The notes beneath the pieces were generated by a model that searched no databases, had not been told where the DNA came from, and worked only from the letters and a program-made list of their open reading frames with translations. The translations under genes were made by a program, and so were the position numbers. Source: Epiperipatus broadwayi (lineage: Eukaryota; Onychophora; Udeonychophora; Euonychophora; Peripatidae). Taken from it: 64,000 bases of DNA. Location: NCBI GenBank assembly GCA_028023455.1, contig JAQFVV010000023.1:1-64000 (forward strand), written 5' to 3'. Shown here one piece after another: positions 19,850 to 35,300 of the stretch (position 1 is the stretch's first letter; each line of letters begins with the position of its first letter).

Positions 19850-22585
19850 AACCAGTTGGCTTACATAGCATACACTAATATAGTGTATGTGCATATATAT
19901 ACCTAAACTAAAGGAAAAGTAGAAATAAACATAGAATAAATTTTTGTAGATATTTTTCTAAAATAAAATAATAATAAGTAAAGAGTTAAATAACTCTGGG
20001 TTTAAAATAAAATTTCATTATGAAATTAATATTTAAAAAAAGGTCTTAAGAAATATAAATATTGTATTGTTATTATCATTATTGTGATTGTGAAATGTAA
20101 AAACATAATACTTGTTTTTGAAATTTTTTTAATTAATTAAAACATATATGTTTTCCAAGGGATTAGAGAGCTAAAAATAAAAGCTCTGTTTTTAATCACG
20201 ATCTTATCACCTTAGATGATTTTATAAAACGAGCTGATCAAAAATATCAGCCAGTCTGATTAATAGTTTTTTGTAAGAAGGGCCAGCTGAAAAGTTGGTT
20301 ACAACTTGATGAACTTTGCAGCAGCTGGTTTTAACTGACCAGAGAGTTTTCAGAAAACTTACCATGAACTAATGTTGCTGAAGGCAGGAATGCTACTATT
20401 TTCTTTCACATGAGTTTTGGTTTTGAAGCTGGGTCACTTCTGAATCAATAGCCTGAAAAAAAATGAGGACAAAACAGCTAGCAGAATTATATAAAGCTTC
20501 TATGAAGATCTAAGGAAGTACAGTCCAGTAGCTAGCTGCCTTATAGTTTACTGCAGAGTTTTTATTCATGAAGCCAGGGTCACTTCAAATGGATCAACTA
20601 GCTGCTTAAATATGTTCTAGAAGACAGCTTGACAAATGCTTGGACTACAAAAGTAAGCTCATGGTATGCCAACTAATTACTTGGATAATTTTACCTGAAG
20701 ATGACAACAAACCTGTATTACATTTTCTAATGGATCAAAAATCAAGCTTACTAAGAGAAAGCTTGAAGAAATTGGTGTACTGATGCTACTGTTCATCTAT
20801 GCAAGCAGGAAAACACAGATAAATACACTGCATGTGTATACAGTGAGTTGTATTTTTTTTAAATATTCTTATAAAAGACATTTTAACTCCGTAACTTAAA
20901 GTAAAATTTGCTCCAGTCAAATGTTTAAAAGAGAGACAATTTGCTATATATATTTTGCTAAGAAATAATTTTCATATTCATTAAAAAAAAGAATATATAA
21001 TTTAAATGCAAGCATAATTTTGTTTGAATTAAAATCGAAAAAGCAAATCTTGTAATTTGGTCCAAAAACGTTGATAATTAATCAACAAATACCTGTCAAA
21101 AAAATTGACTATACTTTTGAGAACTTATAAATTGAAACTAATTTTAAATTGTATCTATATTTTGTTTATACACACGTATAGGTAGGAAATTTATGTATTA
21201 GAAAATTATAATACTATTGTAAAAGGTTGAAATAGATAAAAGTCAGTGTGCGTATGCATACACGCACACTCATATATGTAAAATTTTAATGCATTTTTTT
21301 TATATTAAATGTCAATTTATTTTTATTTTTCGCGCATCTGTGCGCATATATATATATATATATATGTAAACCATAGTAATAATTTGAATATATTTTATTA
21401 TACGTTTTGTAAATTAATGTAACAATTTAAATGTTGAATAGTAATTATTTAAATCTCAATGTGATCATTTGAAATTTTGTATTATAATCAAAATCAGAAA
21501 ATTCACGCACATATGTGTGTGTATATATGTCAATTGTATTGTAAATAAAAATGTGTGTCAGATAGACACTTATGTGTAAAATTTTGATCATTTTTCTAAA
21601 TTAAATGTTAATTCAAACATGTTAATTTTGTATCAAGCCACATGCCTGTGTGCTGAATGGGTTTTAAGTAAACCTAATTTATTAATCATGTAACTCAATG
21701 TATACTTTTCAAAATCAGAACCCTCAAGAGACCTTAATCATTTATTTTTTGTTGTTATTAATAAACTTATATTTAATTGTTAAAAATTGTATTCCATCAT
21801 CTCTTGTTCACATACAGTAATAGAGCCCATGTTCTCTGAGCTAGATTTTGGACATGGATAAATGGGGATGTGTTTGGTGCTTTGGGCATCCAGAGATGAT
21901 CAATCATCATCCTGGTTGGCGCAAAAGAGGATACTCTTTAAAGCCCATGCACTATTATTTTTTATTTTACTTTAGTCTTTATTAAAAATTTAAGTTTATA
22001 GTTGGCCAGTACAAGTGGCCTGAGCATTGATGATGATCAGCATGTTTTAAATGTCCCAGCATTATTGTTTCAATTTCTGATTATTGTGTACTTTTAATGG
22101 ATGGGCACTAAACTGGTGCATCCAAGTCATGTTATATAATTGCCCAAGCTGGCAAAGGCTCAATAGTTAGCCTGGTCTACAGAAGACCCATTTCCAATCC
22201 AGTCACAAGGTTGACTGTTGATTCATATTTTTTTATTGTTGAAATCCAGCCACAAGATGGACTGTTGATTTTATTCTGATGTATTGTACTAATTTGTTTA
22301 TTCCCATCATGGATGGTTCTCTTAATATTTACTTATACTTACTTTGACTTATTATAATGCTGGTTGAATTTAGAATTATTATAGTTGCTCTTATGGGTTA
22401 ACTGTTTGATCTCTCAATGTTCAGAGATTTATCTCTACTCTTATATCTTTAAATATTACTTATAGATAACTTTGTAAATTATTTGAAATATTTCATTTTA
22501 AATGGACTGGGTTGATGATGATTTTGCCATCACCCAGTTCAATTCTGTACTTTCCTGTTTACTTCCTCATACCCACCATCCCATT

Positions 22586-22616
<31 letters not shown>

Positions 22617-24054
22617 CAAGGTGCATTGCATGTTAGTGCTTTATAAGGACATATTCGTAATATTTCCAAAATATCAAATATTAAAATAAACTGATGTGCT
22701 ACATTTATAGTTTCTTCCTGTGAAACTAATTTATCCCAGCTCATTGATTAACATATATAAAAAATGCTAAAATAGTTAATTAAAGTAATCTAGTTTACAG
22801 ATTAAATCTGATAGTTTATGTCATAAACAAGAGTAAAGTAAAGCTTATTTGGGACTTAGTTAATTATTTATAATATGCTTTATAATATTATTCTTGCTTT
22901 TATTTAACTAGACATAATTTATTATCATGCAAACCTTAATCATGATAAGCTAAAACATAGTAGTTTAACTAACCTATATAAAAGCAGACTTCAGAATGAA
23001 TTTTTATGTGTATGCTAAAGAATCAACATAAACCATTTACAAGAGTGTTTCTAATCAGCTCTCCAAATTATTAATATTATCAATCTCCATTTTGAATTAT
23101 GGCATATCATATATCAATGAATTATAAAATATAATATAAAATAGGCTTGATCATAGATTAGAACAGTATAGATGTAATATAATTACTAATTACAGTTACT
23201 ATGTTAGGAGAATTATTAAATTATTATGATTCATTTAAATATGCAAGATTGTTACAATTATTGTTATTAAATTAAAGCTACATTGTAGATTTTACAGAGT
23301 TTAGTTTCACTTATTGAGAAAACATTTAAAATTTATAAATTTATGAACATTCAATTACACAACTAACTTTAGAAACTTATTAAAACAGATTAATTTTAGA
23401 TTTAATTAAAAGCTATGCAGGAAGAAATTTTACATTTGGCAATGGTTTTCTCCACTGGGTTGGTTTGTCTCATATTTTTTTGGAAGGCTCTTGGTCTCAA
23501 AGTCCTCCACTCCAATAGAAAGATCTTCTGAAGGAATATGGCAAAAATTGAGATTTCCAGCCACTTGTTTCCATTGTTTAGTAGCTGGGGCCCTTCCCCA
23601 GCAGCAACATAATCTTTAATTTCAAGAGAATGAACTTTTAGTGTCTAATTTTGGATTTTTTTTGTATTAATTCTTTGACTCTCCCATGCAAAAGGCATAA
23701 ACTTGTTTACAAATTTTAGATAAAAATAAAATCTGAGTGAGTCATAAAATAATGCAGCTTGATTGCTTTTCTTTGTTCTTGAAATTTATTTTAAAATTAC
23801 TTTGAAATCTGCTCTTTGGTTCTCACACAAATTCAATCAGGTGTGTGGTTGTGATATTTTATAAGAAACAGTTTATCTTTTAAAATATATTTCAGTTTTG
23901 TAAACATTCTGTCATATATGTAAACTGTCACCTCTAGACATGAAAATTATATGTGAATAAAAGTAAATTTGTACTGTAATTATTTAATAACTTAAAGATA
24001 AAACTATTTAAAGTATTGCAATGCTGAGAAAATCTATTACATTGTAATTTCATT

Positions 24055-24088
<34 letters not shown>

Positions 24089-26086
24089 AATGTTCTCCTA
24101 AAATATAACAATGTTTACACAACTTTTAATTTTATTTTATAATTTGTAACCTAATATATGCATTATATAACAATAAGCATACAGACATTTATATATCTAA
24201 CTGTATGCAAATGTATAAATATATGCACATATATGTTAATATATATTAATATTTGTGGACTTCGATGAGTTTGAACTAAGGAAAGAATACTACTATGGGA
24301 CATAGTAGGTGAAATGGGATGTTAGAGAAAATAATACCATTTCAATGTATATACTTTGTCTTAACCAGGTTGTAATAAATTAAACAATTTATTCATTAAC
24401 TAAGCTATACACATTAATTTTTCTGCCCTAACACAAGCATATTAAAATCTACATATTATAATATTTACAATAGGGGCTGCTATAGAATTTGTGTACAATT
24501 TATCTAACCATAAACTAAAACTATAAACATAAAATTATTTATAATTACATGTTTATAGATTGGTATTTTTTAATTACTTCAGATAATTTTAGACATATTT
24601 TATACCCATTTGTATGCAAAAAAAAATAAAATAAATGCTAATTATTTTGATACAACATGGGTTCTAAGCTACAGACATTATACATTCCTTTTAGTGAACT
24701 AGTAGACAAATTCATCTTAACTACCCATGTTTATTAATTGCTCCCACATATTCAATTTTTTATAAATATTTCTGAATATTATCAATAAGCAATTCCATTA
24801 ACACAGAGTAGTAGCAGTAAGCAGTGAGTAGTAGTATTGACCATTTTTAACATATTACATATATTTTCCACCTTTGGCTGACACTGATCATTGCCATGGG
24901 AGGTTTTGGATTTATAATTTTATCTCCACATTCCAGTACATTCCACATAATCCATAGAGAACTACACACAAAATTCTAGTTTTCGAATTTTGGCACATTT
25001 AAAAATAGAACATAAATTATTACATTTTAATAAAAATAAATAAAACAAATCATCTTAAATAAATTATACTGAAACTTATAAAACATTTCTTCATTATATT
25101 AAAATATCATATATACACATCTTGTTATTATTATTGTTATAAAACACATAAATTCACTGATAATCAATATTAATATAATTCAAGTACTCTAACAGCCCAT
25201 ATAAAATACTTTTAAGTATTTCAGTGAAAAACACAATATTAGCTTAATAAACAATTATAAATATTTTAAGTACTTCTGCCTGTGAATAACTAAAATTTCT
25301 ACATTAGTATCACAATATTAATAACTTTTATAAATAAATGTTAAGGCAACTTTTTGTAGTTTAACTTTATATCAGAATAATATATTGTAACAATCAAAAT
25401 AATATATTCACTCAACAAACTCAGAATTCAAGCCAAATATACTAAACCTGATGAAGATGAACAGAGTATCAACATGTCAAACCAAGCTCCAACCTATGTT
25501 CTTGTGCTCCAGGGCTTAATATCCTATGAACAATGCTTCCTATGATACATTTAAGATTTATTTATTCTGGGTCTCTATGAACAGGGAGAAGCATGGGATT
25601 GTATTAAATTTAACTACTATGGAGATTATTAATAAACTTGAAAAATGAATGACAAGATAATTTTAATAAATAAACTGGTAACACATATATATATATATCA
25701 CATCATAAATTTCATTTATTGAATAAATAAATGAACAATTATAATTCTAAGGATGGAATGAGTTGAGTTAGCTATACATATGATGTACAAAATTAAACTA
25801 AGGTTATAGGAGTTTGGTGGGGCTATCAAGAACTTTCATCCAAATACAATATGCATGTTTTGCTATGACTGAAAAGCTTGTAAATGAAATAATTAAACAG
25901 AAGTATACACAGAAGTTTGAAAATCAGAGAGGTTACTCAAATATACTGAGTCCTCACTACAATTCCTTATTTAGTGCTCATACCTGAACAATTCATCCTC
26001 TATATGTGACTCCTGTCTCCCATTACACATCACCTAACATAATTGGCCTAGTTTTACTGTTTACTCAAAGATGAATAGCAAGGTAG

Positions 26087-26088
<2 letters not shown>

Positions 26089-26166
<78 letters not shown>

Positions 26167-26170
26167 TATA
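26089..26170. repeat. (TA)n microsatellite
   Basis: TA tract with one phase break near 26158. Confidence 0.95.
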
Positions 26171-26541
26171 TTACAAAGTTGACATTAGCAACATCAAAGC
26201 AATATAATGAATCAAACATAACTAATTGCATTTGCATTTTAAATAATTAGTGAATATCTGCATTGCCAATACAAGCCAGTATCAAAAGAAGCATTGGAAA
26301 GTTAGTTCAAAAACAAAATTGAATGATTTAATAAGATACTAACTCTGGTCCAACAAATAGTTTGACATCATTAATCATTATTGTAGTAAGGGTTACATAT
26401 TTGAATATGTATCTCAGTAATATGTTTGATTTACTCGCATATATGTGATTTTAATATTTTTAGTTATTAGATTGAGTTTATTACAAATTAAATTTAGAAA
26501 GCTATTACTTTAATCTATACATAATAACTAGATATCTGGTG

Positions 26542-26544
<3 letters not shown>

Positions 26545-26584
<40 letters not shown>
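26545..26584. repeat. (TA)n microsatellite
   Basis: Forty-base TA tract. Confidence 0.95.
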
Positions 26585-26587
<3 letters not shown>

Positions 26588-26728
26588 CATACAGACACTT
26601 TTATAGACATTTCTTGGGGCACTCTTTAAGTTTGAACTTGGGTACAGAGATTTGCAAGTGATCCAGAGTCAATTTAAGAATGTAATCCGAGTGCAATAAA
26701 TATGGCATGGCAAATATTCCATTTCAAT

Positions 26729-26771
26729 ATATATATATATATATATATATATGTGTATATTTACATCCACC

Positions 26772-26848
<77 letters not shown>
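26729..26848. repeat. Paired (TA)n microsatellites
   Basis: Two TA tracts (26729-26752 and 26775-26848) separated by about 22 bases containing tttacatccacca. Open frames through them encode only Ile-Tyr runs. Confidence 0.95.
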
Positions 26849-26850
<2 letters not shown>

Positions 26851-29098
26851 CACCATTTACAAATAGATGGTCCAAATATATTGGCATTTGAAAATACTTA
26901 GAAGCTAAAAAAAGAATTTAAAGATTGTTTAAAAAGATGCAATTTTCTTACTATAATTTTTTTTTAAAAATGTACAATGAGAGTTGATTTTTTTTCATTT
27001 TGAATTATTTATCAGTAATTTAATAAAAGTTGAAATTGGAAAGATTTGAAAAGCATGCAGATTACTAATCCAGATAAGCAAAAATGATTCCAAAAGTACA
27101 AAGATTACGATCAACAAAAAAAAAACCTTTAGGATATTGATTAAAGATCGTGGAAATAATTTATTAAAAAGAAGTTTGTACCAGAAAAACAATATATAAG
27201 ATTATAAACCTAAGTGTCATGATAATAATAACATGTGCAGAAGTTTCAAAACTGGTTTGTAGTATAAAAAGAAAAGAACAACTTTGATCTAGGTCTTTCT
27301 TTTATCTTCTGGTTATACGTTTTTAGAATTTGAGATTTCAGTGAGAGTGACCTGTTGCAATGAAATTCATCTGCACAGGAACACTACTCACTTGCTGAAT
27401 AAAATCATCATGCAAAACTAGAAATGAAGCCTTGTGAACACCGTCTTTTGCAATGAAGAGATCATCACAACCAAGCTTCTTGCTCCAGCTTTGGAACAAA
27501 CCAGCAATGTGAAGATGCCAGCAGGAGAGATCAATTAAATTTCAAGTGGTATGGGACCCCAAAAGAATACAAGTATATTACAAGAACTGACACAAGCTTA
27601 CCAGTAAGTTAAGATTATTTACTCCCAATTTGTGACTTTAGTGCTGGCCAATCAACGTTAACTATGAATGGTAATACTGATAGTGACTGATATTCAATGC
27701 TTCCTTGAATTAGTTACAAGAATTTAAATGGAACAATAACTTTTCATCTGATTAATAGTATTTGGATTAGTGTATTTTTCCCTATTTTTTTCTCTACTAA
27801 TTCTTGTATAAATATTTTAAATAGATTTTAATAAAATATTTAGTATTAATTTAGCACTCTTTTTGTACATTCTTAATTTGAATATTAGATGTTGTTAATG
27901 TTTGTTTATTAATATTTAATTGAAGAAATTACCTTTTCCATTATATTTAATAGTTTAGCCTGGAGATTCATAGAGATCTTTAAAATAACAATAAATCTAG
28001 ATTCTGATCTTTAGAATATATCTCCTTTTAAATTATGATTTGCAATACAATGTGATGGGTCTGCAAATTCTTGTAGAATTCTGGTGCCCTTATTAAAATA
28101 AATAAAAAGCTGATTCCACCAGCAGCAAAGGTCACAATAATTAGTAGGCCAGTTAATCAGGAAATATAGCTATGTTTTTTGAAATAGGAACAAGATATTT
28201 CCCTTCTTCATAACTTGGTTAACTAACACATTCTAGTGCATAATTGAAGGCCTACCAAAACATAACAAAGCGAGAAAAATCTTTATATATATATATATAT
28301 ATAAAGAATCACATTAAGCATCACCTGTAAACTCAGATGTTCTGGTTATAATACATAATATAGAAAATAATATATAATAAAACACTGGAATTAAATTTAA
28401 AAATGTATAAATATTGAAAATTGTAAATCAAATTGCAGTATTTTCTTTTAATATTTATATAAATACAGTGTGAATTATGTATTAAACTGAGAATAATGTA
28501 AATACTACTCATCAAAGTTTAAATACACCAGCCAATCAATTTGGGTATCATGTTAAAACAGCCAACAAATTACATTTTACAGGAGAATTGTTTCTTGATA
28601 TCAAGATTACTTTTCAGTTGGAAGCAAATATAATGTCAGTAGTTTACTTAAAATGTACAAAGCCATTTCCATATAAATACTAAACTCAAAAATAAGTATA
28701 TTATAAATAGTCTTAAGTATGATATTTATATGTAAAATGTTTTCTTAATTACCTTAAAAACTGGCAGTAAATTTTCTTCCTGATTAATTTTAATGTCTAT
28801 AAATTCAAATCATGAGATATTTTTTTTTTATGATGGATGATTTTTACATAATCTTTTCCAAAGCCTTTTAATTTCATATACATGTATTTATAATATTTTG
28901 TAAAATGTGCATGAAATATATGTATAACTTTAACCTTTCAAATATACATTAATATGTACAATCTTGTCTTCAGTAATATTTTAAAGTTATTTTCACCTAA
29001 ATATGCATATACATTTATGTTGTATCGGTTTAGACGTTACATTATGTAATGATATTGTAATTCAAACTTAAATCAAAAACTTTGCGGGTGAAAGTATA

Positions 29099-29357
29099 TT
29101 TGTAAAATAATATAGGCGCTATTTCACCTGACCACAAAGCTACTTTTTACTTAAAAACAAAATAAAATATATTATTCTGCAAGCGCTTTCAAGAGACGTG
29201 CTCTCATCTTCATAGCTGCATATAATTATTTCACTCAGAGCTATAAAGATGAGAGCACGTCTATTGAAAGCGCTTGCAGAATAATATATTTTATTTTGTT
29301 TTTAAGTAAAAAGTAGCTTTGCGGTCAGGTGCAATAGCGCCTATATTATTTTACAAA
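29099..29357. repeat. Foldback MITE-like palindrome, 119-base arms
   Basis: Arm 1 is 29099-29217, the loop 29218-29238, arm 2 29239-29357. The arms differ at only a few positions; landmarks are gcaagcgctttcaa and gacgtgctctcatctt on the left with their complements on the right. The outer ends read TTTGTAAAATAATA and its complement. There is no coding capacity. Near-identity of the arms implies recent origin or active homogenisation. Target duplication is not clear in this AT-rich flank. Confidence 0.9.
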
Positions 29358-30670
29358 TTATGTAGTGATATAAAATTCATGGTAAACGTTTATAATTGTT
29401 TTATTTTATAAGATGCATAGAACTAAATTGCAGAATTTAGCTTAATATGCCTTGTACACAATAATTTTTTTTTTTTTTCTAAAATTGTAGTATATTTTTA
29501 TTAAACTTTTTTACCATTATTAATATGTATGTTTATTTTATGGTGGCAAGGAAACAAACATAGGTTAAAAATACATTTTTCACAGAAAATATACAAATAA
29601 TAAGTTGTTTGGAGTCTTCCATATTTTGTTTTATTTTAGAAAAAAAAAAAGCCACATTTTTTTTTTTTTTTTAATAACAAACTGAGTAGAATGTTGAACA
29701 CTGATTATGTTATGATCTTAAAAATAAAGAAAAGATTAATAAAATCATACATTTTAAAACAATATTGAAATAATAATAGAAGGAAAAGCAAACTGATATA
29801 AACAAATTTAAAAGATTGATTATTTTTTTAGTGATAGGAAAAAATAATTTGTTAAATTCAAAACTTTTCAAAGAATACAAAGTAAGATGCAAATAAATGA
29901 TAATAAAAACGAGGCCAGTAGGCATTTGAATACTGAAAAGGATTACACTTTGTATTGGGCTATTATTTAATATTTATATCTAATAATATATATTATAAAT
30001 CTTAATATTTATTAATATAAATTTAGTTTGATTTAAAATCTCAAGGTTAATTTGACTTCTTTTTGTGATTGTCATAAAAGTAATATTTTTTTTAAAAATC
30101 TTGAAAAGTTTTTGTTCTTAATACTCTTGATAAACTCACTTTCAGAGCACATTTAAAAATAACAAGATTCTTCTGAAGGATTTTTTAACTCTTACAAAAA
30201 AGTTAATAGGTTTTATATGTTGCATCTATAATTTGCTTTTTGAAATTGTGTCTGAGCACTTTTCAGTTCTCTTACTATTAATTTGTATTTTTTTTCTTTT
30301 TTCTCCTTATTTAAAAAAAAGAAAAGCCTTTTTTTATTTACTTAAAAATTGTATTTAAATAAGTTTTTCAATAAACAACATATAAGTGAATTATGCATCT
30401 TAATAATATAAAAAGATCAATAAAAGGCTTTAAGTATTAACATGCTAAAATAAATTGTATTAAAGAATAGAAAGTAATGACTAAATACTACTAATGATAA
30501 TCACATGACCATAATACTATGTTGACTAATGAACTCAAGATGATTTTAAGACGACAAATAAATGAACTAATGGCAGGAATAAAAATATAAATAAAGATTT
30601 TTGTTTACTTTTATTTTACACAAACTAGAAAATATAATCTACTATGAATTATTATTCAAAGATTTTACTT
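29358..30670. other. AT-rich DNA, nothing assigned
   Basis: Contains A and T homopolymers (for example 29467-29479 and 29660-29671) but no recognisable gene or repeat. Confidence 0.5.
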
Positions 30671-31447
<777 letters not shown>

Positions 31448-31789
31448 ATTGTTCATACCAAATTATTTAAATATTACATATTCAGCCTGTATTTTACCCA
31501 TTCTTTTTTTATAATTAAATGGATGTATTAAGGCCCTATGTGGAAGGGAATAAAATGTCTTAATATCAACATGGGTATGACAATAATATTAGTATCATCA
31601 AGTTATTAATCAATTCATTCTCATAATGATCTGGATGGTTGAAGAGTTGGAGAATGGAGAAGATTCAAACTTGTCCAATAAAGTTTGAAAATTTGCTATC
31701 ATATTACAAACTGAGGGATGATTGTAAATATGTGTTGGAGCTAGTGATCTGGAACAACTGATGAGTACTGGTTTAGCATGAAATAAATA

Positions 31790-32334
31790 TACGTGTTTAC
31801 ATCTAAATGAATTAAATGTGACATTGCAAAGATTTTAATAAGACAATTGTTGTCATGTCTGATTTGTTCAAAGCATTTAAAATTAAATTACAAATTTTCA
31901 ACCATGATGTTATTTCTTACACCTTCAAATGTTTTCCAAATCTAAGAAAGTTCTTCACTGATATAGAATCTCATGAGAAATCAGATCAAGTAAAATTGAA
32001 TTGATGGATTTTTTTAAAGATTTAAACAGTTCAGACACTTTTCAGAAATAGCAAACTTTATTTTATACTCAGACAGAATATCAATTGATTGACTCAAATA
32101 AAAATTATGAGTGACTTAATTTGAAAGATATAGAGATGTGATCAATCTATTTTAAATACAGTTCTGTATGGAAAGATAAATTTCTTACTTGAGGAATGAG
32201 ATAAAATGATGGAAAATGAATGATTATTGGATATATATAAAAAGAATGTTGAAGAAAAACTACTAACTGCCTGGAATGCTATTTGTGAAACATTTAATTG
32301 TTTAAAATTATAAGCAACTCCTATATTATCAATG
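31790..32334 (+). pseudogene. hAT transposase fragment, upstream part
   Basis: Translation by segments gives an HLNELNVTLQ motif near 31805, then DLFKAFKIKLQIF and FPNLRKFFTDIESHEKSDQ around 31860-31990, and an ICETFNCLKL segment just before 32334. These are characteristic of the C-terminal half of GTF2IRD2/ZBED5-like hAT transposases, between the catalytic core and the dimerisation region. Stops and frame changes interrupt it throughout. The family's zinc finger and catalytic aspartates are not present in this fragment. The sequence ends at SM, where the RTE 5' end begins. Confidence 0.6.
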
Positions 32335-35300
32335 GCTGCTGAAAGAAGTTTGCTATTAATTGAAAGGAGACCCTTTGAATCCTTTTGGAGATCTTAAAAG
32401 AACTGAGAATTGCAAACCCCTAATATACACTTCATACATTCTTGTCATTGCAGCTCTTATTACTAGGTGATCATTCATATTGTGAATTAACATGGAGGGG
32501 CTGCTCATCAACATGCATTAGCTAGTGTGGGGAGTTTATTGGCTTTTTACCTCTGACTTTAAGATCAAGAAACACTGTGGTCTTTCTTATCAATTGCCTG
32601 TTAAGGCAGAATGAATGTATGTATAAATGATAAATATTTTTCTAATACATATATACAGTCATGATGGACAAAAATAAATTATGACCATTATTCCCAGGAG
32701 GTGGTAAAGTCATCAACCAAGTCAGTGGCTGGTGGCCAAAGTCAGAGGGTGCTCAGAATCCCCCTGATTGTGTTCACCATCTGCCATTTGATGATGAATT
32801 TTTATTTAGATACTTACAACTATAGATCATTTTCAAATAAAAGAAGATTGTAAGAATTAGAAGAAGAACTTTGTTATAATAAATCGGACATTATTGGACT
32901 TTGTGAAGTTGGAAGAAAAGGTGAAGATACAATTGGTTTAAAAAGTGGACAGGTACTCTATGATAAATGCAGAAATGATGGAAATACAAGTCAAGTAGGA
33001 TTTATTATAAATAAAAAGTGGAAGAACACCATTGTGGAGATTGATCATTTATGAGACAGAATGGCAAGATTTGTTATACAACTTAATAATAGATAACAAA
33101 TGCAGATAATTCAGGTTTATACCACAACAAGTTCTTATAGTGATGAATTAGTAGAAGATTTGTATGTGGATGTACAAATCACTTCTCATTAGAGTAAACA
33201 ACAATTTAGAATTGTTATGGCGAGACTTTAATGCTAGAATTGGTAAACAAATGAAAGATGAAAGTACTGATGGTAATTTTAATTATGATAATATAAATGG
33301 GAGAGGACATAGATCTGTGGAATTTGCAGAAAAAAAAATTTACAATATGAATTTCTTTTTTTTTTTGAGAAAAATGTGAAAAGAAAATGAATATGGAAGC
33401 ATCCAGATGTCCAAATTCTCCATACAGTACTGCAAGCATAAGAAACAGTGATCATGTGATGTTTAGTGGTTTAAGAATCGAAATGATGGTACAACAGAAT
33501 TGATTATATTTTGACTAATAGAAAATACATATTTCAAGATTGTAATGTTCTTAATAAATTTAACATAGGAAGAGATTATCCATTAGTAAAATGTAAGATA
33601 CATGTTAATGTAAAAATAGAAAGTCAAAATTATTAATAAAAATAATATTTACAGTTGATATTCCTAATCTTCAGAAACTTCTAATGAATTTAAATTAGAA
33701 CTTACAAATCAGTTCCATGTACTAGTAGATTTTGAACATGACTCAGATTAAAATGAAATTGAAATGAAAGTAACTGATACACATTTAAAAACTGCAACAA
33801 AAATAGCTGGTAGAAAAAAGCAGCAATTGAGCAATAAAATTTTTACTGAGACTAGATAATTTATGAAAAAAAAAATATGAAGATATACAAAAATGATGCA
33901 TTAAAAAGTATTGAATATCTCAAATTTTGTAAAATGGTGTGAAAAATCATTGAAATGATATAAGAAAGTATAAATGTGAACTAACAAGGAAAGCTATAGA
34001 AGAGAATAAAAGTCTCAAGAGTGTAAAACAACATTTTGGTATAAGTAGGAAATTTATATCTGCAATAAGAAAAAAAAAAGGCATTATTACTAAATGGAGA
34101 GATAAGAACATGAAATTGGTAGAAGACTTCCATAAAAATTATAAAGTAATAGAGAACAAGTATCTCCTATATCTGCTATATCTTCCAATTTCCCAGAATT
34201 TAAATGAAGAAGTGAGATGTGCAATTAAATTTATGAAGAAGGAAAAGGCTCCAGGTAATGATGGATTTCTAATTGCTATATTAAAAGAAGCAGATGAAAA
34301 AAATAGAAAAAAAATTATCAAAGTTCTATAACAAATGTCTAAATGATAAAGATGTACCAGATGATTGGAAGAATGTAGTATTGATATTAATATTTAAAAA
34401 AGATGATAAAGAAGTTATTAGAAATTACAGAACTCTCAGGCTTTTTTTAGGTTTATACAAAATGTTTAGCAAAATAATTACAACTCATCTACTGAGAACA
34501 TTTGATTTCCACTACCCAAGAGAACAAGCTGAATTTAAAAGTGGTTTTAGTACAGTAGATCATACCCAAGAATTGAGAAAAGTTATAGGAAGTACAAATG
34601 AATATGTTTGCCATTATGTTTTAGATTTGAAGATTATGAAAAGGCACTTGATCCTATAAATATTACTTCAGTGATTAAAGCATTGGATCATCAAGGTATA
34701 GATTCAGGTTATTATAACATTTGAAAGAATATTTATAAAAATGGAACAGCAACAACTATATTACATAATGATATTAGGAAAGTCAATATTGAGAAGGGTG
34801 TAAGACATGGTGACTCCATATCTCCAAAACATTTTACAGGAGTGCTGCAAAATGTATTTTGTGAAGTAAAATTGGAAGCTAAAGGAGTTAAAGTAAATGG
34901 AGATTATTTAACTCATTTAGATTTTGCAGATGATGTAGTTGTTTTTGCAAATAATGCTTTAGAGGTGCAGTAAATATTGCAGGAGTTAATCAGATGAAAG
35001 TAGGACTAAAGTTAAATGTTAAAAAGACTAAAGTAATGTTTAATGGATTTGTCAAAATATGAAAATAAAGATTGATTATGATGAGTTAGAAAAAGTTAAC
35101 AGCTACAAATACCTTGGTAATATTATTAATAATGATAGAAACATAATGGATAAAATTAATCATAGAATTAATCTTGGTTGAAGTGTTTTTGCTATGAATA
35201 ACTTGATACTAAAAGAAAATGTGCCTATGTGTTTGAAAAGAAGTGTTTTTAATAAATGTGTTTTACCAGTTCTTACTTATGGATCTGAGTCTTGGACACT

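Larger units (their letters stand above)
19848..29098. other. Gene-poor AT-rich DNA
   Basis: I found no frame with protein-family character on either strand. 20160-20870 and 21780-22330 are somewhat less AT-rich and may be old repeats that I cannot name. Short TA runs occur at about 21343-21364, 22590-22617, 24070-24088, 25686-25699 and 28284-28303, and a CA run precedes the TA run at 24058. The stretch 27340-27660 is less AT-rich but has stops in all frames. Confidence 0.55.
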
